Positions 45,870-54,563 of a stretch of DNA of 64,000 nucleotides are shown here, piece by piece. The notes beneath the pieces are model-generated. The model did not search any database, was not told the origin of the DNA, and saw only the letters and a list, made by a program, of their open reading frames with translations. Numbering within the stretch: position 1 is the stretch's first letter; the number at the start of each line of letters is the position of its first letter. Made by a program: the position numbers and the translations under genes. The stretch comes from Planctomycetota bacterium (GTDB lineage: Bacteria; Planctomycetota; JACQVV01; JASMLP01), in assembly GCA_030748635.1 (NCBI GenBank), contig JASMLP010000147.1, positions 62,001 through 126,000 of the forward strand, read 5' to 3'.

Positions 45870-46252
45870 AGAGTTTTCAAACGACGAAAATATAAAAATA
45901 TTCCAAAAATCGTTCGATTACCTTGCCCTCCCTCCCGTCACACCCCACTCTTTGGATGTAGTCGAATCAAAAGTCCCATCTGGCGCCTCGTTAGCTTGCG
46001 AAACAACCCCCCCAGCGGCTCGTAGTCACCCCCCCCGTGACTGCGGGCCGTTATTTTTTGGGTATTTTGCGTATTCTCCTCCCAGATTCTGGGGTCGAAA
46101 ATGCGCTTTTCATGCCCATTCAAACTCGATACCGCTGGACCAAAAACCCTGTCATCTCCACGTTTCCTGGTCCACCTCCTTGAAAAGATACTCACGCTCA
46201 CTACACTCAACCCAAAACCTGAAGAACCGATCAACCAAAGAGGGCTCCCTAC
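45870..46252. other. 383-bp intergenic region without a recognisable gene
   Basis: It holds an AT-rich patch (about 45888-45910), a C8 run inside a small hairpin (AGTCAC 46024-46029 with GTGACT 46037-46042), a CCCAG/CTGGG hairpin (46081-46093), a GGACCA/TGGTCC repeat (46137-46142, 46168-46173) and the greA promoter near its end. It is the longest gene-free stretch of the window. A small RNA is possible but not demonstrated. Confidence 0.6.
46180..46207 (+). promoter_or_regulatory. greA promoter
   Basis: TTGAAA (46180-46185), 16 bp, TACACT (46202-46207). The predicted leader is about 40 bases and includes AAAGAGGG before GTG 46253. Confidence 0.6.
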
Positions 46253-48478
46253 GTGGACAAACAAGAACTACTCCAACTCGCGCGCACGAACGATCGCGAA
46301 CGCCTGGAGAAAGCCTGGATGACCTGGCTGGAATCGATCCAGTTTGGCACTGAAACAGGAGTGGGACAATCCGCTTCGGATGTCGCCCAAATTCTCGAAA
46401 CCCTTGGACAAAGACCGCTTGCAGCCACTTTGCTCAAACTCTTCTATGACGAAGCGAGAAACCATAAAGCCCACGCCGAACTGTTACCCGTTCTCCAACG
46501 ACTCGGCCGACTGTCACCCAACACCCCTGGGCTCCGCGGAGATCTCCTCGAATCCTTGCGAGCGATCCATTCGCAAAACTTGGCCCTCGAGGGGGCTCTC
46601 AAAGCCAGCGGACTCGTCGACGGCAGCCATATTCCCAAGGAGTTGGATCTCTTCGAGCACTACAAAGACTTCACCCCAGGCCGCCATGTTCTCCACTCCT
46701 CGGGATGGGGCGCTGGACAGATCCGAGAAATCGACGCGTCCACCGCTCAAGTCGTAATCGATTTCGAAGGCAAAAAAAACCATCGAATGACATTCGAAGG
46801 GGTGAATGACCTGCTCGAATTCCTCGAGGATGATGATCTGCGTTCCTTGCGGGTTTCCCGTCCTGAAGAACTGGATCGACTTGCCAAGGAAGAACCCTCC
46901 AAGCTCCTGATGATGACGGTCAAAAGCCTGGAAAACACCGCCCCCCTTTCTCTCATCAGAAGTCAGCTCAAAGGCTCAATCATCCCCGAAAAATCGTGGA
47001 GTCGATGGTGGACAAAGGCCAAGAAGGAAGCGATGGCAGACCCCTACCTCGAGGTTGCGCGTGATGGGCGAGTTACCCTCCGCGAGGAAGCCATCTCACC
47101 TCTCGAAGAGACCATCGAACAGATAGATCGTGCGGCCAACTTCTCCAAACTCTGGAAAATCGCATCGACCTTTCTTCGAACCACCCCTGAAGAGGAGGCC
47201 CGCAAAGCGATCGCCAACCACATCGCGCCTGCCACCCTCAAAGAAGAAGATCTCGACACCTTTCCTCAAATCGCCGAAGCCTTGGTTTTTCTGGAAAGCG
47301 AAACCATACCCGGAACCTCCGAACGGCTCGACACCCTGGCCTCGGATAGTGATAAGGCGGTACAGATCTTTTCAGAACTGGGGACGAAAGAACGCCAGAT
47401 GGCGTTCTTGGACCGCATTGTCACCCAGTCAGAAACCGCGCAGGATTGGGGAGAAACCTTCCTGGGCATCCTGGTCATGGGCAAAAGCCGAGTCAACAAG
47501 GAGATCCGGGAACGCCTGATCGATTCTGAACAAACCGAACGGCTTGGAAGACTCGAACAAGCGATTCTCCAGAAGCCGGAAGACTTTTCGGAACCGTTTC
47601 TGGAAATCATCAAAAAACGGTGGAAGCCGAGCGCAACCACATGGGAAGTTTCCGAACTGATCCGTCCGGCTCTCCGATTTGCAGCCGATCTCGAACGAAA
47701 CGATGACTACACTAAAGCTGCCAAAGCTCGCTTCTTAAAGCATGTCGAAAACTTCTTGCTCGAAGACGAACTCACTGTAATTCGAAGCTACATTTCCAAC
47801 TGCAACGAGGAAGAACTTGTCCGGACATCAAGCTACCTGGAAAGATCACCTTCCATCTCGAAAGTTCACTCTGCCGTACGAAAACAGTTAGAAGAACTGC
47901 TCCCGGACCTGAAGCCCGCCCCAGTCGCCAATCGATTCTGGGAAAACGAATTCATTTATGTCACAAGCACCGGACTTTCGAGCCGACAAGAACGTCTCCG
48001 TATTCTTCTGGACGAAGAAATTCCGGAAAACCGGGACGCGATCGGCCGGGCTGCCGCATTTGGCGACCTTTCCGAAAACTCCGAATACACGGCGGCTCTC
48101 GAAAAACAACGCGAGTTGACCGGCCTGGCCAGCCAAATCAGCAAAGAGATCGAAAAAGCGCGCCTGATCGAGTCCGAGATCATCCAAAAAGATATCGTTT
48201 CTCCAGGAACCCGTGTTGAGGTCTCCGACCTGGCAACCGGAAAAATCGAAGCGTGGGAGATCCTGGGCCCCTGGGATGCGGATGTCGAAAAGGGGGCTAT
48301 CAGCTATCGGACCCCGGTGGCCGCCGCCATCCTCGGAAAACATGTCGGGGACAAGGCCGAGGTCGTATTGCCCGAAAGCACCACGGAATATCGCATCATG
48401 AATATCGAAATGATCTTCGATGATGTCAAAGAAGAGGAAACCAGTTCGGTCTCGAGTGCCGAACCATCCGAGAACTAA
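46253..48478 (+). CDS. greA: Long-form GreA transcript-cleavage factor
   Basis: The C-terminal 160 residues are a complete GreA: a coiled coil with tip motif GDLSENSEY (about 604-612) and a FKBP-like C-domain (VSDLATGKIEAWEILGPWD). GreA rescues backtracked RNA polymerase. The preceding 570 residues are mostly helical. They include a Tudor/KOW-like patch near 140-190 (GRHVLHSSGWGAGQIREID). E. coli GreA is only about 160 residues, but long forms are known in spirochaetes. GTG 46253 is supported by AAAGAGGG and the promoter. Confidence 0.88.
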   Translation: MDKQELLQLARTNDRERLEKAWMTWLESIQFGTETGVGQSASDVAQILETLGQRPLAATLLKLFYDEARNHKAHAELLPVLQRLGRLSPNTPGLRGDLLESLRAIHSQNLALEGALKASGLVDGSHIPKELDLFEHYKDFTPGRHVLHSSGWGAGQIREIDASTAQVVIDFEGKKNHRMTFEGVNDLLEFLEDDDLRSLRVSRPEELDRLAKEEPSKLLMMTVKSLENTAPLSLIRSQLKGSIIPEKSWSRWWTKAKKEAMADPYLEVARDGRVTLREEAISPLEETIEQIDRAANFSKLWKIASTFLRTTPEEEARKAIANHIAPATLKEEDLDTFPQIAEALVFLESETIPGTSERLDTLASDSDKAVQIFSELGTKERQMAFLDRIVTQSETAQDWGETFLGILVMGKSRVNKEIRERLIDSEQTERLGRLEQAILQKPEDFSEPFLEIIKKRWKPSATTWEVSELIRPALRFAADLERNDDYTKAAKARFLKHVENFLLEDELTVIRSYISNCNEEELVRTSSYLERSPSISKVHSAVRKQLEELLPDLKPAPVANRFWENEFIYVTSTGLSSRQERLRILLDEEIPENRDAIGRAAAFGDLSENSEYTAALEKQRELTGLASQISKEIEKARLIESEIIQKDIVSPGTRVEVSDLATGKIEAWEILGPWDADVEKGAISYRTPVAAAILGKHVGDKAEVVLPESTTEYRIMNIEMIFDDVKEEETSSVSSAEPSEN

Positions 48479-48503
48479 ACGCCGAACTGTTTACAACCCC
48501 TTC

Positions 48504-48538
48504 CAAGCCCCGAACCGAGATTCTCGATTCGGGGCTTG
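48504..48538 (+). terminator. Terminator after greA
   Basis: CAAGCCCCGAA (48504-48514) pairs perfectly with TTCGGGGCTTG (48528-48538). The stem is extended inward by four more pairs after one mismatch, and followed by TCGTTT. It lies 26 bases after the stop. Confidence 0.75.
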
Positions 48539-48646
48539 TCGTTTCAGGGTACTCTGAACAAATACGACCCCGCGATCTGTTTTGTCATCGCGTAACCGGG
48601 AGTTTTCGAGCCTCCCTCATCCCAGTCCGGTCGTCCTGAAAAAAAG

Positions 48647-49570
48647 TTAGCGCGAATCCGATCTCGGGGGATCGACGAATTTCCCGGCGAAGAAATTCCT
48701 GAAACGAGATACATCTCGTCCCCGCAGTCGTTCAGCCAGTCCAAGAATAGCCTCCACCAGACTCCGAAACGTTTCTCCGCCGGCCGGCCCACCATACTCT
48801 TTGTAGTGACAAACGAACCGAAACCGATCCGCGTTGGTCACAAAACGAGGCCCTAAACTCGTCATGAAATTTGCGAGATCACGCAGAGGCCCCCGGGAAA
48901 GAGGCCGCCCCTCGCGCAACGGCTTTTTTAGATCGAGCAAACAGATTCCGGGAAGACGATCTCCCTCCACATCCGGCTCTACATAGACATGTTTCGCCAG
49001 GAATCCTGGATAAACAATACCCGCCTGATGCAGACGTGAAAGCGTGCTGGCCACAGCTCGAGACAATCGACACTTTTCCCGAAAAAGATTTCCTTCGGAT
49101 CGCCCCCCACCGAGTTCATCCAGTCGATCCCACAAGCAAACATAAGGTTCCACGGAACGGGTCAACAGGAAGGATACGGTCTCGATCCCCAAAACCTTGC
49201 GCTCTCCAGCCGCGATAGGGAACGCCGTGTCCACTCCAACGGACCGAAACCACAGGAGGTTCTCCATCTCCGCCAAGCCTTTGGATCGGGGCTTGCGGAA
49301 ATCGGCCATCTCTTCCCAGGCCTTCCGAAATCCGATCCTCCGATGAATCTTGAGATACACTGTCTCCACACCGTCGCTTCCCGGAAGAGATAGCCGATAC
49401 AAACTTCGCCCCGGTCGTTCCGTCTTATCGCTGATCTGTTCTGGATCCAGAAAGTCCTTCAATGCGCGAAAACCGTGAGCAGCCAATCGATCCTGATAGG
49501 ACTCATGCACCCAGACACGCTCTCGAGAGGCCGTGGGTAAAAGACAGTATGGCTCATCAAACAAATTCAC
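48647..49570 (-). CDS. WaaP/InaA-like lipopolysaccharide-kinase family protein, degenerate catalytic loop
   Basis: The 307-residue protein has the family layout: VYLKIHR (ATP lysine strand), FLLTRSVEPY, SRLHQAGIVYPGFLAKHVYV (catalytic loop) and CLLDLKKPL (metal-binding Asp). WaaP phosphorylates LPS core heptose. Here the loop reads YPG where relatives have an HRD-type motif, so the catalytic Asp appears to be missing. It may be a pseudokinase or use another residue. The GTG start at 49570 overlaps, head to head, the start of the neighbouring gene. GATACT ends six bases before the GTG. Confidence 0.75.
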   Translation of the reverse strand: MNLFDEPYCLLPTASRERVWVHESYQDRLAAHGFRALKDFLDPEQISDKTERPGRSLYRLSLPGSDGVETVYLKIHRRIGFRKAWEEMADFRKPRSKGLAEMENLLWFRSVGVDTAFPIAAGERKVLGIETVSFLLTRSVEPYVCLWDRLDELGGGRSEGNLFREKCRLSRAVASTLSRLHQAGIVYPGFLAKHVYVEPDVEGDRLPGICLLDLKKPLREGRPLSRGPLRDLANFMTSLGPRFVTNADRFRFVCHYKEYGGPAGGETFRSLVEAILGLAERLRGRDVSRFRNFFAGKFVDPPRSDSR

Positions 49571-51219
49571 GATCTGAGTATCCTAACGATCCTGCCCCAC
49601 TCTCCCCACCCCATAAACGTCAACTCTTCCTCGGTCACTCTCGGGGGAACGCTTCCATTTTCATTCAAAGAGCGGCCTGGCTCCTGGTTCTGTTCCTGTC
49701 GGGATCCTCTCCGATTCGATCCGAAGATGTAATTTCCTTCCAACACCGCCCCTATCGAGTCGAAGCCGATGGGGTTCGGGCCGTTCCCGGAAAGACGGTT
49801 TCTCTCTCCGAATTGCTGACTAGTCCCAGGTGGCTTTCGGCAAAAGAGCGCACCGCTCTTTTGAAAACTCTTGGCCGCTTCCCTCAACTCCTCAATCTTC
49901 CAGCAAACTATCCTGCCGGCCGGATGTGGAGCGCTGCCTTCTCTCCCTTCATCCGACACGCCGAGGAATCTGGAGTCGAAGCTCTCAACGCTCCGGCATG
50001 GATCGACCGACTCTCCTCTTTTCCATCCTTCAACCTCCGCTTTTTCCTCTTTTTACGTAAACACCGATTCACCGACCGTCCCGACTTATCCTTTCCCAGC
50101 GCCCGGTCTTTTCGAGTCCCATTCCCCCTTCCTGAACCGATCGAGCGTCCGAAGTATCGATCGCTGGCCCACGTTCGAGACGTCACCCCCTCGGAATGGA
50201 GAAAACCCAGAAGACTCCTTCAGGGCGATCTGATCGAGGATTCGCTTTTCTCTCCCAGTAACACCTCCTTCCTGGCTCAGTCCGTCGCTCTATCCCAACG
50301 ACTCGAAGCCCTTGTTCGGAACCCCCGCCCCCAACTCCTTTCCAGCCAGGAACAGGAAGTCTGGGCCCAGATCGGCGCCCAAACTCACTGGCTTTCCTCC
50401 TCGGTCCCCGTCGGCCCTCAGTCCATACCCACTCACTCCCTTCGCGAATTTTCTGCTGCGATCATGGACCTGGGCTGGAAGATAGAGATCGAGGACGTCC
50501 GAAAATTTGCCAATCTGGCGGACCTGACCTTCATCGACGACCAGGGAATTCGACACGACGTAGCCACCCCGTTATGGATAGAAACGGGCATCACCTTCCC
50601 CCAAAGCTCGCCACGAAAAGACCTGCGAGTCCCCATGCCCCACACACACCTCACCTTTCGGTTTCTCGACCCATCCAATCGCTGCCGAGCTCAAGTCCTT
50701 TACTATTACGGATGGTGGGGAGGGCCCACCTTTTTGCCCGACATCCAGCACTCCCAGTCGTGGATCGGAAACCGTACTCCTCGAGTCTACCGCTCTCGTG
50801 ACCAGGTCCTTCTCATCGCGTCGGCGCTGGATGCTTATACTTTTCATGTGGGCTTTGTGGTTCGCCGTCTTGGGGAATCCAACGACCGATTCGGCCACGG
50901 CAACCTAGGAACCTGCCTTCGCCCCTCCGCTATCGTAGAACGAATGCTACACCCTGAAAATCCCACAACCTTCTACCCCTTGACCGCCAACCCGGCACTC
51001 GACGCATACACAGGAAACCGTTCTCCTCTCACCAGTGCCGTTCGAAAGATCCGTCAGATCGGTGATGATGTCCTTCGGTCCGCACAACTTACCGAGTCAC
51101 TCAAAAAGCGGATCGGCGCCAGCCTTCCCGTAAATCGAGTGACAGATCTCGAGTTCCCCAATCTTGTCCAAGATTTGCTGACAGCGGGAATTCACCCCCC
51201 GAGCGAGACCGACCGATAA
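49549..51219 (+). CDS. Exported or membrane-anchored protein of unknown function
   Basis: From ATG 49549 the product is about 556 residues with a hydrophobic segment (about 41-56, AAWLLVLFLSGSSPI) that acts as a signal or anchor after a long N-terminal tail. The remainder has helical then beta-rich parts (LTFRFLDPSNRCRAQVLYYY) without recognised motifs. Earlier in-frame starts lie inside the kinase-like gene. TAAAAG (49538-49543) ends five bases before the ATG. The 5' end overlaps the divergent WaaP-like gene by 22 bases. Confidence 0.65.
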   Translation: MAHQTNSRSEYPNDPAPLSPPHKRQLFLGHSRGNASIFIQRAAWLLVLFLSGSSPIRSEDVISFQHRPYRVEADGVRAVPGKTVSLSELLTSPRWLSAKERTALLKTLGRFPQLLNLPANYPAGRMWSAAFSPFIRHAEESGVEALNAPAWIDRLSSFPSFNLRFFLFLRKHRFTDRPDLSFPSARSFRVPFPLPEPIERPKYRSLAHVRDVTPSEWRKPRRLLQGDLIEDSLFSPSNTSFLAQSVALSQRLEALVRNPRPQLLSSQEQEVWAQIGAQTHWLSSSVPVGPQSIPTHSLREFSAAIMDLGWKIEIEDVRKFANLADLTFIDDQGIRHDVATPLWIETGITFPQSSPRKDLRVPMPHTHLTFRFLDPSNRCRAQVLYYYGWWGGPTFLPDIQHSQSWIGNRTPRVYRSRDQVLLIASALDAYTFHVGFVVRRLGESNDRFGHGNLGTCLRPSAIVERMLHPENPTTFYPLTANPALDAYTGNRSPLTSAVRKIRQIGDDVLRSAQLTESLKKRIGASLPVNRVTDLEFPNLVQDLLTAGIHPPSETDR

Positions 51220-51232
51220 CTCGTATCCCGTC

Positions 51233-51261
51233 TTGTCCCTCACACCGCTCGCGTCTACAAT
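51233..51261 (+). promoter_or_regulatory. Promoter of the DtxR-family gene
   Basis: TTGTCC (51233-51238), exactly 17 bp, TACAAT (51256-51261). The -35 hexamer is identical to that of the DNA methylase gene. The predicted leader is about 31 bases and has no Shine-Dalgarno site. Confidence 0.6.
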
Positions 51262-51298
51262 CCCCCCCTCAAACGACCTCTTTCTCGACTCCACCCCA

Positions 51299-51973
51299 AT
51301 GACACCTATCTCCCAATCCAAAGAAGACTATCTCAAGGCGATCTATGAAGCCCAACAGACCGGCATGTCGGTTCAACGAGCCCGATTGGCGGAAACCATC
51401 GGAGTCAGCTCTCCTGCGGTTTCAACCGCTCTCCAAAGGTTGAAACGGGACAAACTGGTCGACCTGAGTTCAGGAGGAGACATCGACTTGACCCCGAAAG
51501 GGCGTTCCATCGCGGAGAACCTGGTGCTTCGACACAACTTGGTGGAGAAACTCCTCTACGAAATTATCGGCCTGGAATGGTACAAGGTTCATGAGGAAGC
51601 GGAACGAATCGAACACGTCATCAGTGAAGATGTGGAAGAGAAACTTCTCGATCTGTTCGGCAAGCGAGCCACGACCTGCCCACATGGCACCCCTATTTAC
51701 GGCGAAACTCTCGAAGAACGTTCCGCTCGCGGACTCCACCGACTTTCGAATTGCGAACCCACAGGCCAGACGGTTCAGGTCGCTCTGATATCGGACCGAG
51801 ACTCCAACTTCCTCCGCTTTCTGGACGAAAAAGGTGTTGTACCCCAAGCTCAGATTCAGATTATCAAGAAAGAGTACGGAGACATTCTCACCATCTCTGT
51901 GGGCAACAACCCCATTCACCTCGACCAACACGCTTGCGACCGAATCTGGATCGAGGAACTGGTTCCAGCCTGA
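51299..51973 (+). CDS. DtxR/MntR-family metal-dependent repressor
   Basis: The 224-residue protein has an N-terminal winged helix (EDYLKAIYEAQQTG, VSSPAVSTALQRLKRDKLVD). A dimerisation/metal domain follows with RHNLVEKLLYEIIG and VHEEAERIEHVIS, containing the His/Glu metal ligands. It ends in an SH3-like FeoA domain (from about 150). The family represses iron or manganese transport when metal-bound. No transporter lies nearby. ATG 51299 is preferred over an upstream in-frame start that overlaps the -35. Confidence 0.88.
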   Translation: MTPISQSKEDYLKAIYEAQQTGMSVQRARLAETIGVSSPAVSTALQRLKRDKLVDLSSGGDIDLTPKGRSIAENLVLRHNLVEKLLYEIIGLEWYKVHEEAERIEHVISEDVEEKLLDLFGKRATTCPHGTPIYGETLEERSARGLHRLSNCEPTGQTVQVALISDRDSNFLRFLDEKGVVPQAQIQIIKKEYGDILTISVGNNPIHLDQHACDRIWIEELVPA

Positions 51974-51985
51974 TCTACCTAGGGA

Positions 51986-52864
51986 CTACAGTCGGCTGTT
52001 AGCGACCTCGGTTTCCAGGATCGCTCGAGCACCGATACCTTCGAGTTGATCCATAATCCCCGGCACATCCACCTTCTCGACCATGACCTTCACTGCCAGC
52101 CATTCAGAATCAGCCGTCTCCTGAACTGTCGGCGAAGAAAATCCAGGAGTAATTTGGGTCGCCTGCTCGAGAAGATCCCGCGGAAGGTTGTATTCGAGCA
52201 AAGAATAACGTCTCGCCTGAAGAACCCCTTCGATTCGGCGAATCAAACGCGAAACCTCCCCCTCGATAACCTGCCCGCGCCTGGCAACGAGAACCGCTTC
52301 GGAAGATGCAATCTCTTCGATGGAGTGAAGGTGATTCTCGGCCAAGCTATCGCCCGTTTCGACGATTTCGACGATGCCATCCACGAGCCCCAAGCCGACC
52401 ATAACTTCGGTAGCGCCCGACAGAGTCAGCAAACGGACTTCCGGCTCAACCCCCTCGAAGTAAGCTCGCGCGGTTTGTGGATAGGACGTTCCTATCGTTC
52501 GCCCCGCCAAGTCCTCCCGCCTTTCATAGCCGCTTCCATCCCGAACCGCCAAAACCATCCGACTCCGACCGAATCCGAGAGGTAAGACGGCGTCCACCGC
52601 TAACCCTTGCTCACGAAGCACATCGCTACCGGTCACCCCCAGGTCCACGGCTCCCCCATCGACCATACGAGGAACATCCGCCGCCCGACTGAAAACGAGC
52701 AAGATATCCATACCCTTGCATCGCGCGTACAAACGACGCTCACGCCGCCGATAACGAAGCCCCGCGCGACGAAGAATTTCTTCTGTCGTTTGAGCCAATC
52801 GCCCTTTGGAGGGTACGGCCAGCCTCAAGAGTTTTTCATCCATTCCTCGTTGTTCAGGATTCAT
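51986..52864 (-). CDS. hisG: ATP phosphoribosyltransferase, long form
   Basis: HisG catalyses the first step of histidine synthesis. The 292-residue protein has RLAVPSKGRL near the start, GVTGSDVL, the PRPP-binding GLVDGIVEIVETGDSL and a C-terminal ACT-like regulatory domain (WLAVKVMVEKVDVPGIMDQL). It is therefore the long, feedback-inhibited form. ATG 52864 overlaps the end of hisE by 11 bases; ATG 52843 is an alternative. It follows hisE, which is unusual because the two usually sit in larger his operons. Confidence 0.93.
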   Translation of the reverse strand: MNPEQRGMDEKLLRLAVPSKGRLAQTTEEILRRAGLRYRRRERRLYARCKGMDILLVFSRAADVPRMVDGGAVDLGVTGSDVLREQGLAVDAVLPLGFGRSRMVLAVRDGSGYERREDLAGRTIGTSYPQTARAYFEGVEPEVRLLTLSGATEVMVGLGLVDGIVEIVETGDSLAENHLHSIEEIASSEAVLVARRGQVIEGEVSRLIRRIEGVLQARRYSLLEYNLPRDLLEQATQITPGFSSPTVQETADSEWLAVKVMVEKVDVPGIMDQLEGIGARAILETEVANSRL

Positions 52865-53195
52865 CTTCGACTCGCATTTCCTTTTCCACCCAACCACTCG
52901 TTCCCGAACGTCGCTCCAGTTCGGCTACGACCTCTGCCCACTGGACCTCGCGCGCCGCCAACAAAACCAGCGCATGAAAAATCAGATCTGCGGCTTCACT
53001 GACCACACGCGTCCGACTTTCTTCTTGGGCCGCGAGAATCAACTCCTCGGCCTCCTCGAGAAGCTTTTCTCTCGCGCGACTTCCCTGATCACACAACAAA
53101 CTGGCCACATAACTCGCCGAAGGGTCCGCGGCCGACTTCCGGCTCTTGATGACCTTCTCGAGTTGAAACAGATACGAAGAGCTTTCCTCAAACAT
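52854..53195 (-). CDS. hisE: Phosphoribosyl-ATP pyrophosphohydrolase
   Basis: The 113-residue MazG-fold protein has SYVASLLCDQG, KLLEEAEELILAA and VSEAADLIFHALVLLA, with the paired acidic helices that bind magnesium. It carries out the second step of histidine synthesis and stands alone without the HisI domain. ATG 53195 lies seven bases after the kinase stop. No promoter is visible, so it depends on the upstream kinase transcript. Confidence 0.9.
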   Translation of the reverse strand: MFEESSSYLFQLEKVIKSRKSAADPSASYVASLLCDQGSRAREKLLEEAEELILAAQEESRTRVVSEAADLIFHALVLLAAREVQWAEVVAELERRSGTSGWVEKEMRVEDES

Positions 53196-53202
53196 CAAAA
53201 TT

Positions 53203-54498
53203 TCAAACCTCGAGCATCCAGAGTTTTTCGAAGGCCTTGACCACCATTCCCATCTCCCGATAACGCCGATTCAGATCCTTGGCCATCATTCTCTGACAAA
53301 TCCGAACCACCTCTTCTGGAATGGTGAAGTCTATTTCCTCCAGCGGTTCGGGCTCCTCGTGAGCCACCTTGTGCAAAATTTCTCCGGGACTATTTCCCTG
53401 AAACGGACGCTGACCGGAGATCATGTGATAAAAGGTGGCGCCCAGGGAGTAGATGTCGGTCTGTGGGGTAAGAATATCGGTCTGAGTGATCTGCTCCGGA
53501 GCGATGTAGCTCGGTGTTCCGACAATACTTCCCTCCTTTTCGTCCTCTTCCCCGATCTTCATGGCCAACCCCAGATCCAGGATCTTGGCAATACCATCCG
53601 GCCGAATCAGGATATTTTCCGGTTTGATGTCCTGATGTACCACATTGTGGCCATGCATATGCTGCAACGCCTTGGCCATCTGCACAACGATATCAGCGGC
53701 ACGAGGAACCTGAAGACGAGTTTCATCATAAAGGATTTCAGCCAAACTGACCCCTTCGACAAACTCCATCGAATAGAACAACTGCCCGTCAAGATCGCCG
53801 ATATCGTGAACGTGAACCAAATTCGGATGATTCATCTGACCGGCCAATGTCGCTTCCGCCCGAAACCGCTCGACGACCCGTTCATTTCCCACACAATCAG
53901 ATTGCATCAACTTGACCGCCACGGTCCGGTTGAGGCCGATTTGGATCGCTTGATAAGTCACCCCCCAGGCCCCCTCACCCAGCACATCCCCCAGTTGGTA
54001 TCCAGCCAAAACCTGCCCCGTACGATATTTTTTGACCGACGAAGGTCCACGGGCCTGTCGCAAACGGCCATTTATACGTCCCTCGAAAATGATCGACTCG
54101 CGAATGGAAAGCAGATCATCCAGACCCACCTTTCCTTGGTCGACCAGGCGGCCAGCCATCGGAATCCACTCCCCCCGCTCCCGGGCCGCGTCTCGCAGAT
54201 TCCGAACCTCCTGAGCTTCTTCGGGAGAGATACGTTCCTCCTCACAAAGAATCTCGATCAACTCCTCATCTTCCCAGCGTCTGAGGAGACTTTTCGCACC
54301 TTCCAGTAACGACTGGCAAGCCGATTCTTCGACCATGCCTCGTTCTACCAGGATTTCCAGTAATGGACGTGGCGGATTGTAGAATTCCTGGATCTCGAAA
54401 GCTCGATCGAGATCCTCTTCTTCAAGAACCTTTCGCTTGATCGATATGGCAGCAATCAAGCCTTCGATTATTTTCTGACGTTTGTCGTCTTTGCCCAT
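53203..54498 (-). CDS. Cytoplasmic Ser/Thr protein kinase with N-terminal helical modules
   Basis: Residues about 165-430 form a Hanks kinase: P-loop LGEGAWGV (173-180), Lys196, a catalytic loop VVHQDIKPENIL (HQD at 288-290 in place of HRD), DLG in place of DFG (308-310) and GTPSYIAPEQ. The N-terminal 150 residues are helical modules similar to those in the membrane TPR protein at 11556-12671. There is no TM segment, so it is soluble. ATG 54498 follows the upstream reductase by 65 bases. hisE starts seven bases after its stop. Confidence 0.88.
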   Translation of the reverse strand: MGKDDKRQKIIEGLIAAISIKRKVLEEEDLDRAFEIQEFYNPPRPLLEILVERGMVEESACQSLLEGAKSLLRRWEDEELIEILCEEERISPEEAQEVRNLRDAARERGEWIPMAGRLVDQGKVGLDDLLSIRESIIFEGRINGRLRQARGPSSVKKYRTGQVLAGYQLGDVLGEGAWGVTYQAIQIGLNRTVAVKLMQSDCVGNERVVERFRAEATLAGQMNHPNLVHVHDIGDLDGQLFYSMEFVEGVSLAEILYDETRLQVPRAADIVVQMAKALQHMHGHNVVHQDIKPENILIRPDGIAKILDLGLAMKIGEEDEKEGSIVGTPSYIAPEQITQTDILTPQTDIYSLGATFYHMISGQRPFQGNSPGEILHKVAHEEPEPLEEIDFTIPEEVVRICQRMMAKDLNRRYREMGMVVKAFEKLWMLEV

Positions 54499-54563
54499 GT
54501 CCGTCACTGGGACGAGGATACCGACTCCTTTTGCAACCGAAAAGACTTCCTCATGAGAGGTTT

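Noticed and set aside
53359..54309. A 316-codon frame antisense to the Ser/Thr kinase
   Set aside because: The opposite strand encodes all kinase motifs; this is an antisense shadow.
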